The notes under the pieces were generated by a model. That model was given only the letters and a program-made list of their open reading frames with translations. It did no database searches and was not told the origin of the DNA. A DNA stretch of 64,000 bases from Hemibagrus wyckioides (taxonomy: Eukaryota; Chordata; Actinopteri; Siluriformes; Bagridae). A program made the position numbers and the translations under genes. Positions 1 to 30,079 of the stretch are shown piece after piece. The first letter of the stretch is position 1; each line of letters begins with the position of its first letter. The stretch spans positions 8,615,892 to 8,679,891 of the forward strand of contig NC_080734.1 of NCBI RefSeq assembly GCF_019097595.1. The letters run 5' to 3'.

Positions 1-291
1 GCGCTGAGAAATGGGGGGAAGGAAGACTGACACTTAAAATAAAAAGTCTTTCTTAAAAATTTATCCTGAGTGAGTGGTTGATTGGAAACAGTCAGCAACA
101 TATTTTTTTTTACATGACATTAATGATGTTGTGTTATTTTATAAACAACATTATTGTATATTTAGGTAATTGGGTGAAATTATGGTTCAGGACACAAAAG
201 TGTGGAAGAATCCAATGGGAAGGTTAAGCGGGAGAGGAGGTGGGGATTTTGGGATCTGGCAACCTTGTCTCGTGTTGGTGCTTGTGGCAGC
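1..291 (+). promoter_or_regulatory. riox1: 5' flank / presumed 5' UTR and promoter of riox1
   Basis: AT-rich sequence directly upstream of the proposed riox1 start codon at 292. I see no coding exon here, no clear TATA box and no CpG-dense block. A purine-rich stretch (about 215-245) precedes the start. The transcription start site cannot be placed, so the promoter role is inferred only from position. Confidence 0.35.
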
Positions 292-11159
<10,868 letters not shown>

Positions 11160-11314
11160 AGAGTTCATCTATTCGCCTGGAATAAGTCTTTTGTTGGTCC
11201 CCTTTTCTTGGTTTTGTAAAAATCGAGATCAGGATTAAAAGTTGTAATTGACTGTTTGGTATCTACAACCTTTGCAGTAAACAGTTAAACATCTGAAGCC
11301 GTTGTTGACTTGTT

Positions 11315-11320
11315 ATTAAA
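11315..11320 (+). terminator. riox1: Candidate poly(A) signal of riox1 (ATTAAA)
   Basis: ATTAAA lies 156 bp after the riox1 stop codon and is the nearest recognised signal variant I see. GT-rich sequence follows around 11335. A weaker alternative is the lack of any canonical AATAAA before 11640. Confidence 0.45.
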
Positions 11321-11640
11321 ATGCCTCTTCATCTGTAATGTAGAATTTGTATCAGAATACTCAGAGGATATGCAGGTATTTTCTCTGTAATGAATAAGTT
11401 TTAGACCTTTCTGCCTGGAGAAGCTGAGCACTCGAGAGCTAGTGTTAAGACTATAGAGTAGATCATAGTTGATTTCTAAGATAGGAATGAGCGTGGTTAA
11501 ATATACATATGAAAGGTATTATTCCAGTGCCTTTCCACAGCAAGGCTCACATTTGCATAGAATTACCCACAATATCCAGGTGATTCATTCTGAACTGAAA
11601 CACTAGACATACACACATCTGTATATTTTACATCACAAAT

Positions 11641-11646
11641 TTTATT
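11641..11646 (-). terminator. ndufb1: Candidate poly(A) signal of ndufb1 (AATAAA on the - strand)
   Basis: TTTATT on the + strand reads AATAAA on the - strand, 84 bp downstream of the ndufb1 stop codon. This would give a short 3' UTR and leave roughly 300 bp between the two convergent transcripts. Confidence 0.65.
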
Positions 11647-11729
11647 TGAAAACTCATTTACAGCTTTGAGCATTAAACAGAGAGGAAATTCAGAGAGCAG
11701 GAGGTCCAATAAATATGAGGAGGAGGATT

Positions 11730-12145
11730 TCACTTCCAGGTGTATTCCTCACCAGGCTTCAGTTCCCTGCAACAAAAGAGCATCTTGTTGGTTTAATCTA
11801 ATGCACTTGGTAAAATCCAATCACAATGAAAAAATTCCACAATCACTGTCTAATCTCAGGTCTAAGCCACACTTTGACTCTGGCATGTAATCTCCAAAAA
11901 AATAAATAAATAAAAGGACTGTACATGATCATATACATTTTTGACACTGGCCATTTCTGCGAGTACAGCATTTCAACATTCCAGCACTGCCTGTATGAAA
12001 CACACCTGCTGTACAATGCGCTCTTGTTCTTGAATGCTGTCAGTTTCTGATCGTTCCACCTGTCCAGGTAGATGCCCATGACAAAGCCAAGTGGGACTAG
12101 GACATTCACCCAGTGCTCACGCACCATCGCGGCGAAGTTCACCAT
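11730..12145 (-). CDS. ndufb1: NADH dehydrogenase [ubiquinone] 1 beta subcomplex subunit 1, two coding exons
   Basis: The coding exons on the - strand are 12145-12006 (140 nt) and 11766-11730 (37 nt). The intervening intron has a GTGTG donor and a TTGTTGCAG acceptor. Together they give exactly 58 aa, the length of the human subunit. The protein starts [20 protein letters not shown], has one hydrophobic helix (about residues 10-25), then [17 protein letters not shown], and the second exon adds [17 protein letters not shown]1 is a single-pass accessory subunit in the distal membrane arm of mitochondrial complex I, needed for assembly rather than catalysis. A splice acceptor just upstream of the ATG (TTTTTCCAG on the - strand, ending near 12151) implies an upstream non-coding 5' exon, probably near 14.4 kb. 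The gene converges with riox1 and diverges from cpsf2. Confidence 0.95.
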
Positions 12146-13169
12146 GATGCCTGGAAAAACGGATGCACACAGTGACCACATTGTACACCAGATCTCACTC
12201 AGGGGTTTTCACATCATATTTGTCCAGTTATAAAATTATTTGCATAAGAAGGTCTGGATAAGAATTAACGTGACTGACGTTTACCTTTTAATGCTTAAAC
12301 ATTAATAGTTAGTTCTTGACTATAAAAAAAGACAACAAAGTAGATATGTTTTGTTGTAGTGCTTCACATTACACTTTCGACTAGTGGCATAGATTTTGAA
12401 CAGATTATAACGTGTCCCAATTCTCACTAAATGTCTCAAGTTTCTCTCTGATGTCATGCCTTCAGCTAAATAACTGCATTTATAAATGCATGTGATTAGA
12501 CAAGCATCTTTCTGCCTGGAGAAACTGAGCATCAGTAGAAAGGAGAAAGAGTTACTAAGGCTGTGGGGCTGAGGATCATAGGAAACAACTAAGATATAAA
12601 TGAGCATGGTTAAATATAAATGTGAAAGGTATTTTTCCAGTGCCTTTCCACAGAAAGGCTTGCATTAGCATTGAATGTCCAGTCTATGGTAATTCATAGA
12701 CTCCGTGTCTCAATTCTGACTAAATGTCAAGTCTTGTAGCTTGTCTCTGATATCATACCTTCAGCTAAATAAATGCATGTGATTAGATAAGCAGGTTTTT
12801 CCTTTTGTTGATTTCAGGTCTGCTAATCATTTCAGCAGACAAAAGTTCCTTGAAAGAAATAGCTGATAAATGACTGACTGCCAGCTGGACATTTTGAGTT
12901 CTGGAACTGTTTGTCAAGCCAGTACTGAGATTTGGTCCTAAAGAAAAATCCTTGATCCACTGAGGCAGAATTAAACACTGGTGGTTACAAGCCTCTAACA
13001 AAGTCATATCAGCTCTGCAGTGGTCACTTTCCACTGATGGACAGGTTAGAGAAGATGACAAATGATAAAAAGTGACCTATACAATAGTGGTGTACTAGGG
13101 AGATGATAACTGACAGCTTTTCCTTAAGCATGCATGCACACTGCTCCTGTTTTAGTCTATAACCATTCC

Positions 13170-13652
13170 TTTTAGGGGTGGAGAAAGGTGTTGGGAGTTC
13201 TGTGTGATAGAAAATATCAGTGAGAATCAAGGGGAAGGTGTACAAGACAGTGGTGAGACCGGCCATGCTGTATGGTTTAGAGACAGTGTCACTGAGGAAG
13301 AGACAGGAGTCAGAGCTGAAAATGTTAAGGTTCTCTTTGGGAGTGACACGATTGGACAAAATTAGGAACGAGTACATCAGAGGGACAGCTCATGTTGGAC
13401 GTTTGGGGGACAAAGTTAGAGAGGCCAGATTAAGATGGTTTGGACATGTTCAGAGGAGGGAGAGTGAGTATATCGGTATGGAGCTGCCAGGTAGGAGGCA
13501 AAGAGGAAGGCCAAAGAGGAGGTATATGGATGTAATAAATGAGGATATGAAGCTAGTGGGTGCAAGTGTTCAGGATGGAGAAGATAGGGATAGGTGGAGG
13601 GAGATGATTCGCTGTGGCGACCCCTGAAGGGAAAAGTCCAAAGAAGACGAAG
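13170..13652 (+). mobile_element. RTE-like LINE 3' fragment with target-site duplication
   Basis: It carries the same C-terminal reverse-transcriptase module as 9505-9986, here on the + strand: RPAMLYGLETVSLRKRQ, ARLRWFGHVQRRESEY and GRPKRRYMDVINEDMKL, with an open frame at 13220-13627. It ends CCCTGAAGGGAAAAGTCC plus an AAG-rich tail. AACCATTCC occurs at 13161-13169 and again at 13653-13661, a likely target-site duplication that sets the borders. It lies upstream of the ndufb1 coding exons, probably in its 5' intron. Confidence 0.8.
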
Positions 13653-14379
13653 AACCATTCCCTTGAGATTATTTCCTTTCATTAAATAATTCTTTGCATC
13701 CATCAGATCATTAAGAAGCAGCTGTTGATGTGATCATGTATGTGTTAGGAGATATTAAAGCTGTAAAGCGCACTGTGGATATAACCCAGGAGTCTGGGTC
13801 AGTTAGCTTAGCTACTCCACTGTCTATACAAGGTACAAACAGCGAGCAAATTTATTCAGCTTTAGCCTAAAACTCCAAAAGATGAAGAAACTACGCATAG
13901 ATATATTTATTAAAACATATATACATACACATATATATAATAAATGGTAATGAAAAAGCCAGGAGTAACACACTCCTGTGTCTAAAAAGCTAGTTAGTTA
14001 GCAAACAACTCGGCTAATTTAGCTCAAATCTCAGATTTTTAAGTAGAAACGATCTACTTTGCTAGTACGTAAATTTCAATAAATTACTACAGCATGCTAC
14101 AAATATACAACTGTTTCATGTTTATTTATCTATACAATGATATAATCGTTTATTTTAACCTACCGTTGTTTAGCTTCGCTTATTGCGCTTACAGGCTGCT
14201 CAATCGTAGGTCATAGGACCATACCAACTATGCAATAGCTCATTTGAACAATATTTATTAACACTGGCTTTAATAAAGAAGGATACTTATAATGAGTCAT
14301 ACCAAGTTAAGTAAAATGTATTATATTATAACTATTATAAACAACAGTTAATTTGACTATGTGAAGTGTTTACGGAAAT

Positions 14380-14720
14380 AGCACACATTTTAAAGCATCC
14401 CTAAGTAGTATAATGGTACCTACCGCTGACGCCGGACTGTAGCGGCAACCGCACAAAGGCAGAATCACAAACGGCTATCCGCTTTCTATGTCTGTGCACT
14501 ACGTAGGGCGTAGCACTAGGACAACTTCTCCACCCTATGTAGTGCACTATATATCAATTAGCGTGCGATTGAGGATTCAGCCACAAAATGGCTGAAATAC
14601 AAGAAAGTGTGAGCCGTGTGGCTCGAAAAATGTGAATAAACAATGACGTTGGTCAAGTTTATAAACATTTGTCGGGACGTACGTTTATGCGAAATCACTA
14701 GGTTAAATTTAGCGCCTTGT
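14380..14720. promoter_or_regulatory. Presumed bidirectional promoter region of ndufb1 and cpsf2
   Basis: The two genes are head-to-head. Both start codons follow a splice acceptor (12151 on the - strand; TGTTTTAG at 15253 on the + strand), so both have upstream non-coding exons. This segment has the highest CpG content between them (GCTGACGCCGGACTG, TAGCGGCAACCGCAC). An imperfect inverted repeat is present: GTGCACTACGTAGGG at 14494-14508 and CCCTATGTAGTGCAC at 14533-14547 (14 of 15 pairs). Transcription starts are not visible directly, so the promoter role is inferred from layout. Confidence 0.55.
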
Positions 14721-15277
14721 CCGGTATGCTACTATTAATGGATATTGTTTAATAGTTATGTTTCAGGTCAGTTAGCTAGCTTGCTAGCTTTGTTAGCTAA
14801 GCAGGAGTTTACTGGTTAGTGGTTGTGCTAGTAAACAAAATGTAGTGGTCAATTCGGTCAGATTTTAAAGCAAATATTCAGCTGTTAGGGTCACGCCGTT
14901 AAGTTTTTGAGCCATTTGTTAAAATGTTTGTTTCTTTTGTGCAGTTTGGTTCCATATGACAAAGCAAACTGAATCTTTGGGCACACTCTTACACTGAATT
15001 CGTTTATTATATAGATGGATAATTACTTTTTAATAGACTTTCTGTGATCGGTGAAGTTGTATAGCTATCTATCTGTGCCAGCTACACAAGTCTGTAGAGT
15101 TCCTGTGTATATACTTTACTGAGGTACAAGTCATTGCTTCTGTTTCATATTTTAGTCATAAGAAGATCCAGTTCATGTGTAGAGAGAGTGATTTTGTGCT
15201 TGTGAGATATGTGTGCCAAGCATGTCTCCTAATTTGTCCACTCCTTGTTTTAGGTGTGAGAGATCTCAGTGTTCAGG

Positions 15278-23033
<7,756 letters not shown>

Positions 23034-23550
23034 CACCGCTCCTCAGCTCTAATCTGCTCTACTGGGACCCACATGTCCTAATTACTTATTTTTCTAGTTT
23101 CTATGTTTATTTCTTGTTTACCTGTACTGTGTGACAGATGCTCTGCCTGAGTCCCTCAGTATGCACATGCTCACGAAGACGTTACAGGTTCTGAGATCTG
23201 TCCTGAACTCAGATCATGATGTTGAGAAAATTTGATTATGGAGGTTATTTGTATTGTTTATTTTTTAAAATCTTTTGTTGTCTGCTTATAAAATTTGTTT
23301 TTCTGACATGGAAAAAAAGTGTTGTGTCCACTTTCATGAGATATTAGGTGTGTTTGTGTGTGTCCTGTACTCAGTTTTTATCCAAACGCCAGATGGCGAC
23401 ATTTTCCCACTGTCATCATTTAACCATAGGTCACCGTGCATTTTTGAAACCTCATGCAATCTCACTAAGCTGAACAAAGCCATGAGATCTGAACACACCA
23501 CATGACACCGTTACAGAGTCACCATGCAATTTAAACTTACTGTTTTGGTG
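23034..23550 (+). other. cpsf2: cpsf2 3' UTR region
   Basis: T-rich sequence after the stop codon without a canonical AATAAA in the first 500 bp. ATAAAATTTG near 23288 is a poor match. The next AATAAA is at 24116-24121, beyond a transposon fragment. The 3' end of the transcript is therefore not resolved. Confidence 0.4.
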
Positions 23551-23554
23551 AGCC

Positions 23555-23935
23555 TGGACTCACATTTCTGTTCTTAGCTGACAGGACAGGAACCTGGTGT
23601 GCTCTTCTGCCGTTGTAGCCCATCTACCTCAAGGTTCTGCATGTTGAATGTTCTGAGATGCTTTTCTGCACACTATGATTGTAAAGTCCGGTTGTTTAAA
23701 ACACTCTACCCTTCCTGTCAGTACATATCAGTCATCCCTGACCTTTCTTATCAACAAGATGTTTTTCTGGGAAAACTCAAACCAGCCTATCTGGCAATGC
23801 CACAGTCAGGGTCACAGAGATACACTATAGATAGTGTCACATTTTTCTCCCCATTCTGATGCTTGATGTGAACATTAACTGAAGCTGTTGAGCTGTTTCC
23901 ACATTATTTTATGCATTGTGCTACTGATGGGGGAA
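23555..23935 (-). mobile_element. Tc1-like relic (TTATTAGGAACACC-ended family), - orientation
   Basis: The segment includes TTGTAGCCCATCTACCTCAA, GAATGTTCTGAGATGCTTTT and GATGTGAACATTAACTGAAG, which are inverse matches to the left half of the elements at 30080-30870 and 35214-35890. No intact frame remains. It lies 0.5 kb downstream of the cpsf2 stop. Confidence 0.65.
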
Positions 23936-24807
23936 AAAAAAAAAACTATGAGTGTTCCTATTAAAATAGACAATGTGTACAGTGCAAATACATTTAGGTA
24001 GGTTGCTAAGTTAGCAGTTAATTCGTTAGCTAACTAAATGAACTATTAGACAAAACTAATATTAAGCTGCTTTTAGAAAATTCTCAAAGCTAAACGTAAT
24101 GGCATTCTACTGAAAAATAAAGATGTCAGCAGACAACTAAAACGTGAAGCATGTGGTAGAAGAAAAACAGGAAACAGTGCTGTGGTCCTCCAGGAGGAAT
24201 ACTACTTGTCAGAATTTCATTACGATCCATATTTATTGATTGTGTGTAGTTTGTGGTCACAGTGGACTTGAAGGGAACACTACCTGTGAACACTTTAAGG
24301 CATTTACCTCCCTATGTTAGCTGAACAACTGTTAATCACCCCTAATGGAGCATTTCGACAAACTACCCATCATTAGCAGTGAGGTGAACCCTCCTGAACC
24401 GATTCTGATCAGCCAATGAGAGAGCTGTGTACGCCAGGCAGCATAGTAGATAACTTACTGTGCAGAACTGAAACAGAAATCCATTGCCATCATCTCTAGG
24501 AGATTCCCATTGTCTTATTTCTTGGCAGGTAGTATTGTACGAAGCATCAAATGTCATATATTCAGTATATATACAATATCCTCTGAAAGTACTGGAACAG
24601 CAAAGCCAATTCTTTAATATTTGGGTTTGAGATCAAACAATGAATATGAGACTTAAAAAATTCAGCATTCATTTACTGATATTTACATCTAGATGTGTTA
24701 AGCAACTTGGAGCATAGCACCCATCTTTTTAAATGATCAAAAAATATTGGAACACATCAGAGCTCTTGGTCTTCTGCTATTGCAGAAAGGATTATCAGCA
24801 TTTACAT

Positions 24808-25075
24808 TATTTAGAAATAGAAATAGCCTTTATTCATGTCACATATACATTACAGCACAGTGAAATTCTTTCTTTGCATATCCCATCCCTGGAGGTTGGG
24901 GTCAGAGCACAGGGTCAGCCATGATACAGCGCCCCTGGAGCAGAGAGGGTTAAGGGCCTTGCTCAAGGGCCCAACAGAGGCAACTTGGCAGTGCTGGGGT
25001 TTGACCCAGAGCCTTAACCACCCAAAGTGTCCAGTGTCATCCAGATGAGGATGAGTGTCCACTGTCCAGAGTCAC
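24808..25075 (+). repeat. Dispersed fish repeat (CTTTATTTGTCACATATACA type)
   Basis: Key blocks are TGTCACATATACATTACAGC, CACAGTGAAATTCTTTCTTT, CAGGGTCAGCCATGATACAG and AGAGCCTTAACCACC. The same family occurs at 36282-36495 and, as a 3' part, at 26955-27062. I see no coding content; it is probably a non-autonomous element. It sits inside the split Tc1-like relic. Confidence 0.7.
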
Positions 25076-25084
25076 CCAAATGAT

Positions 25085-25296
25085 GATGAGGTTCCCTTCT
25101 GAGCCTGGTTCCTCTCAAGGTTTCTTCTCAGGGAGTTTTTCCTCACCACCGTCGCCTCAGGCTTGCTCATTAGGGATCAAATAGTAACTTTAAACTTTAT
25201 AATTGTTTTCTCTATGTTTCTATACTACTGTTAAGCTGCTTTGAGACAATGTCCAAAGTCTAAAATGCAATGCAAATAAATTGAATTGAATCGAGT
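25085..25296 (+). repeat. Dispersed repeat ending in an AATTGAAT tail
   Basis: It contains CCTCTCAAGGTTTCTTCTCA, AGGGAGTTTTTCCTCACCAC, GCTGCTTTGAGACAATGTCC and a terminal AAATAAATTGAATTGAATCG tail. The tail suggests a retroposed element. Shorter pieces are at 6008-6066 (inverse) and 47222-47275. Confidence 0.65.
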
Positions 25297-26710
25297 TATT
25301 CAAAAGGTCTGCCCTGTTAGATTGATTGTTTAAATAATTAGTAGCTCTGAATGTCTGCTCTTGGATTAAGCCCAGGGTTTTGACTGTGATGATTGCGTTT
25401 GCTGTTTTAAAAGAATAAACCTACATGAAGGCCAGGGAGCTGTCTACTGGAGAAAAGCAAGTCATTCTGGAGCTGAAGAAAGAGGGGGAAATCGATCAGG
25501 GCCATTACACAAGCATTGGGCATAGACGGTGCAATGATTTGGAATGTCCTCACAAAGAAAGAAACTATTGATGTACTAATAACCAGACCGAACAGGTTGG
25601 CCAAGGAAAACATCAGCAGTTGATGACGAATGAGGAAAACAAAAATCAGCCACAGAAGTTCAGTCATTATTAGCAGCAATGGTTTGCTGTCTTTTTGTGT
25701 ATTCGAGAAAACACCTTCCCTTTGGTATTTCTTTTAACGATGTAATAGAGTGTATTTTGCCATCATTTTTTCAGTCATTGTGATATCAGTCAAAATGATG
25801 GTATTGTAATAACCCTACCCAACCACACTCTGTACTCCCATTGTCCTTCTTTTTCCTTGTTACTAACTGGTGCTCGGTTTGTGTGACTGCTTTTATTTTT
25901 TCCGGTGTGTTTGTCAGTGTGTGTGTGTGTGTGCTGATTAAGATGAGCTATTTTCCGCTCTCAGGTGTAATATTGTTTTGCATTTTAGAAGAATTATCCT
26001 GTAAAGGCTTTTCTATAATTCACATTTATATATAATTATCTTTCCCTTTCCTTGAAACAGCATAGAACACTGTGTCTTCCCACTTCCTGTGACAGAGACA
26101 CAAAAAAATCAGTTTGATGTGAGATCTGGGCTTTCATTTGGATAATTGACTGGGACAGCCAGAAACTGTCCATCAGCTAATCCTCTTAGCCTTCATAATG
26201 CTGACTGCGGAGCTGAGCTATAACAGAGGCAGCAGCTGTAGGCTCAAAACGGAGATACAACTAGAGAAATCATGGACGCTGAGGTCAAACCCGTTGACCC
26301 AGGTGTGCCAGATATTATGACAAGAGATATTAGGATTTTATTGTTTAATGACTGTAACAGATCCTAGTTTATGGTCAGCTGTGTTTCAAGTCATGTCACA
26401 TTATACACAATGCACTGTATTCTAAATCCATATGCTATAAACTTAACTATCCCTGTATGTCAGTCTTGTAACCCTGACATGCATGGGAGACTCTGCAGAA
26501 TTGGTTTGCACACATCGGTCAGAGTGGAGTTGCCATATCCTGGCCTAGGTGTCTATTATTAGGAGTGTATTAGCAGCAAAATAGTTAATATATTGACAGC
26601 GTATGCCACATGCAATTTAAGTCCGTACCAAGTAGTCAATGCATCTTCACTTAGTTTTTGGGCCATGTTTATGCTGATCAAGTACTAAGTGCTTGGGCAG
26701 CATATGCAAG

Positions 26711-26805
26711 TACTGCTGCAGATCAGAGAAAATAAATACACTGTTCACTGACTGCTGGGGTAAAGAAATTCTCCTTTGCTGGCCCATAATTGTGTAGGTC
26801 ATGCA
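26711..26805 (+). repeat. Local repeat, unit 1 (pair with 29323-29420)
   Basis: CTGCTGCAGATCAGAGA, CACTGTTCACTGACTGCTGG and CTCCTTTGCTGGCCCATA-like sequence recur in the same order at 29323-29420. It is non-coding; either a dispersed repeat or a 2.6-kb-spaced duplication. Confidence 0.7.
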
Positions 26806-26954
26806 TAGCTGAATAAAACACAACCAGGACTAATAATACTAACAAGCTAACAAACCAACCTGTTTGTGATTTATCAAAGATTGTGAGAGCTGGGGAAGCT
26901 GGGTTTGCCCAGATTGTCAGGAACGCTAACAGGTGCTACATGTAAGAGTGCAGT

Positions 26955-27062
26955 CAGGGGTCTTGCTTAAGGGCCCAACAGTGGCTGCTTGAAAGTGCTG
27001 GGGCTTTAACTCCAGTCTTTCAGTCAATGACGCAGAGCCTTAACCACTTGAGCTACCACCAC
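26955..27062 (+). repeat. 3' part of the 24808-25075 repeat family
   Basis: GGGTCTTGCTTAAGGGCCCA and GCAGAGCCTTAACCACTTGA match the right half of 24808-25075. The left half is missing. Confidence 0.65.
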
Positions 27063-27871
27063 CATCTGAGCTCCTGAATCATTGTTTTCAGCTCATTGTC
27101 TAGCGGGCATCTGGCTGAGTAGAGACTATTGCTCTCACCATGGGCACACTATGCTAAACAGATAGCTCCATATTGTGTATAAGTAGTCCATCATGAACTG
27201 AAGACAGAAGAAAGGAAAAGAAAGTATGATGCAGATCTGATTTAGTGCAAATACTGCAGAATAATTCCCTATGCAACTTTGTGGGAAGGTCTTGCTATAT
27301 GTGTACACAAGAAGGTTTCCAGGTAACCCTGCTGGTTAGGAGGCATGAAATAGAACTGCAAATGGTATTTCATACGCTTAACTAACCTCTTTGCTTCTTG
27401 TATATTACAAATCATAGTTTTCCTCAAAGGCAGCAGATGAGCAGATCTCCGAGTGTTTGAGGTCAGAGCTTGATGTAATTCATCTTCTTTGCCCGCTCGT
27501 CCGAGCTCCTGCTTACTCAGAGCGATTTATTTTCCCTATGAAGCTTGTCAGGTTGGGGGAAATAAACTCAGAGGAATTCTCTGTCAGCACACAACATCTG
27601 CTTTTTTAGGAAATAACCTTTGCGGTCTGTCCTGATGAGCCTCTGTGGAAGGCAAGATCAAAAGGTTATTCTTCTCTGTTTTGTCTTTTTTCTTTTATCT
27701 CAGTGTCTATCACCCTCTCTCCCCTTCTCCGACAACGAAATAATGGATCTATTTTAGTGTTACTTATTTCCAGTTTCCATTCCCTGGATAGTGGTCCTTC
27801 ACGGTCAAATATCTTCATGATGCATAAAGACTATGTAGTAAAGCATGTAACACTATAAATAGATAACACTA

Positions 27872-27895
27872 TCTCTCTCTCTCTCTCTCTCTCTC
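27872..27895. repeat. (CT)n microsatellite
   Basis: Twelve CT units in the cpsf2-slc24a4 spacer. Confidence 0.9.
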
Positions 27896-29322
27896 ATTCT
27901 CACACTCAGGATGAAGATTTTGTCATGATATCACAAATGACATCATTAGTCTTCCCTCATGCTTTCAACTTCCATGCAACTGCCTTCCAGTGAAGAGATT
28001 TATGGAATTATCCTTGCAGAGGACACTTATACAATAAATTCATCTACAATAAGGAACCTAAGAAGACAGCCTTTATGCCAAGAAGCTGCCCTTATCATGC
28101 TTTCTGAATGAAAGATTTTAGCTCATATATTAGGTGCCAGAGCAGTTCATCACCTCATCATTCAAGGGTCCTGGGTATAATCCTGAACTTGAGCTACTGG
28201 CCTACCTGTGTGGAGGTTCTTTGCATGTTCGTTCCACATCCATGTGGATTTAATTCCAGATTTTGATTGAATGTGTGTACATGGTAATTTTATATGTTTA
28301 AAATTGTCATTGTTTTAGAAAGAATCATGCTTTTTAGCTATTTATAGGAATATTTAATATTCTATGCAATATTAGTATTCTATACACACTGTATTGTTTA
28401 CGTTCTATTATATTCTTGTTCATCCTTTCTCCCTAGACTTTTTTTCTTATATTTTTTTGTATGTTTATTATACTTTTTTTTAATATTTTTATTATATGTA
28501 AGTATATCCTTAGCTCATTGTTGGTTCTGTTCATTTTTTGCCCTGTGGGATGAGTAACTAAGGAAAAATATTGCACTACATTACATCATATGTATGATGA
28601 ATTCATGATATGTATGAAGAACTTTGACCCTTGAACATTTTTGTGGAATTTTCTGTTAGTTCTGTAGTTTCTGTTATCACTTATCCTATTATAGTAAATA
28701 TATACATTCAATCCGTTATTAGCCCTTCTGTTTGTATGTTGCAAGTTAATAAGACAAAAAATAAACACAGGTTGACAGTTTACAGAGAAACTGGAAAGCA
28801 CAAAGTACTGTGTACTGAAAATATACTGACTGTGACACCTAAGACTCCTTCCACTAATGCGAAATCAGTATAATAAACAGGAAGGATTTGATTCTATATT
28901 CTTCTTTGTTGACAATCTGTTTATTATTAGAATTAGATTATGTAAAGTGTTCTCTGAAAGTACTGCCAGAGCTGCTGTTACAGAAAATTAATCAACACCT
29001 TTGAGAATTCAAACAGTCGCTGGAATGGAAATTTCATTTGGGTCAGTTTTCAGTCCAGTGAAAGAGTCAGTAAATATGGACAGAACGGTATAAACAGATT
29101 AATACAAGCAACGCTGTTCATAAGTGTGGCTGGCATCTTGGCTCTAAAAGTCATGACCCTGATCACGTCTTGCTGACTTATTTCTCTATCACACAAAATA
29201 TATGTGCAGTGAAATGCCATGCCACAGGATTAGACTGCCCAGGCCTAGAAACCTGGCAAATGTGCTCGGACTAGTGCCAGGAAGAGCTTAACCAGCTTTA
29301 GCTATAGTGCTACTCCCCCTGC

Positions 29323-29420
29323 TGCAGATCAGAGAGGAGCGACACACTGTTCACTGACTGCTGGGGTCAACCAGCGTGAAAAAATTGTCCTTTGCTGACC
29401 CATATCTCTAGAGTTCAGGC
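29323..29420 (+). repeat. Local repeat, unit 2 (pair with 26711-26805)
   Basis: Same block order as 26711-26805: CTGCTGCAGATCAGAGA, CACTGTTCACTGACTGCTGG, then TCCTTTGCTGACCCATA. Confidence 0.7.
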
Positions 29421-30079
29421 CATAAATCAGAAGAACGAGTGCACGGTCAGGTGCCTTCAGCATGCTGAGGCTCTGCCTGTCTCCTGGAGAGAGAATTGTT
29501 CACTCAAGCTATTGACACTTCTTCAAACTCTCACAGGTGACAAATATCTGCTAGATGGATTTAGGCCAATGAAAAAGTCAGCATCTGTCTGATACTCTGC
29601 ATGATGTGCCATGCTAGAAAAAAAAAAACAATACAGAAACAGCTTCTCGGTAGAGCAATGCTTCATGTATAATTCAATGTTAATCTCTGCTGTAACACTA
29701 CAATTTAACCTTCTGAATAGCTTCTATTAAGATTGAATGGAAGGGTTTAGAAAAAGTAACTGCCTTTACTTAAAACCATTACAGCTGATTCTTTCTCAGG
29801 AACCGTAAAGCTATTACACATATCTGAACTTACTGAAAGACAGATAAGCAGCACCATTTCTACATCCTAATTTTCACATTTTCAAGCCTGTAAGCATGTC
29901 ATATATCTACCAAATAACAATTACGGTAAAACCCATGGCAACTAATGTATATTTAAATCAATTGAATTAGACATTAAGCCCATAGGACACTAAGAATGGA
30001 TATGACTGATACTATAGTATTCATTTCAATCATAGAAAATCATACTGAAGTCACTGTTTAGTGACATACACTTACCAAA

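Larger units (their letters stand above)
24563..25685 (+). mobile_element. Tc1-like transposon relic split by later insertions
   Basis: The left part (24563-24805) starts CCTCTGAAAGTACTGGAACA. The right part (25297-25685) resumes with AGATTGATTGTTTAAATAAT and continues through the start of the transposase (ACATGAAGGCCAGGGAGCTG, then GGAGAAAAGCAAGTCATTCT). The intervening 0.5 kb is two other repeats. The coding region is frameshifted and the 3' half is missing. A second copy of this family is at 46508-47130. Confidence 0.7.
25690..30079. other. Intergenic spacer between cpsf2 and slc24a4, mostly unrecognised sequence
   Basis: No exon with homology I recognise. Contents are a (CT)n tract at 27872-27895, a decayed repeat at 26955-27062, a related pair at 26711-26805 and 29323-29420, and a short L2/SINE-like piece near 28136-28262. 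The remaining open frames are short, lack family features and have no splice logic. Confidence 0.6.

Noticed and set aside
13220..13627. 135-codon open frame as a possible host gene near ndufb1
   Set aside because: It is the C-terminal module of a LINE reverse-transcriptase ORF, with an inverted sibling at 9505-9986.
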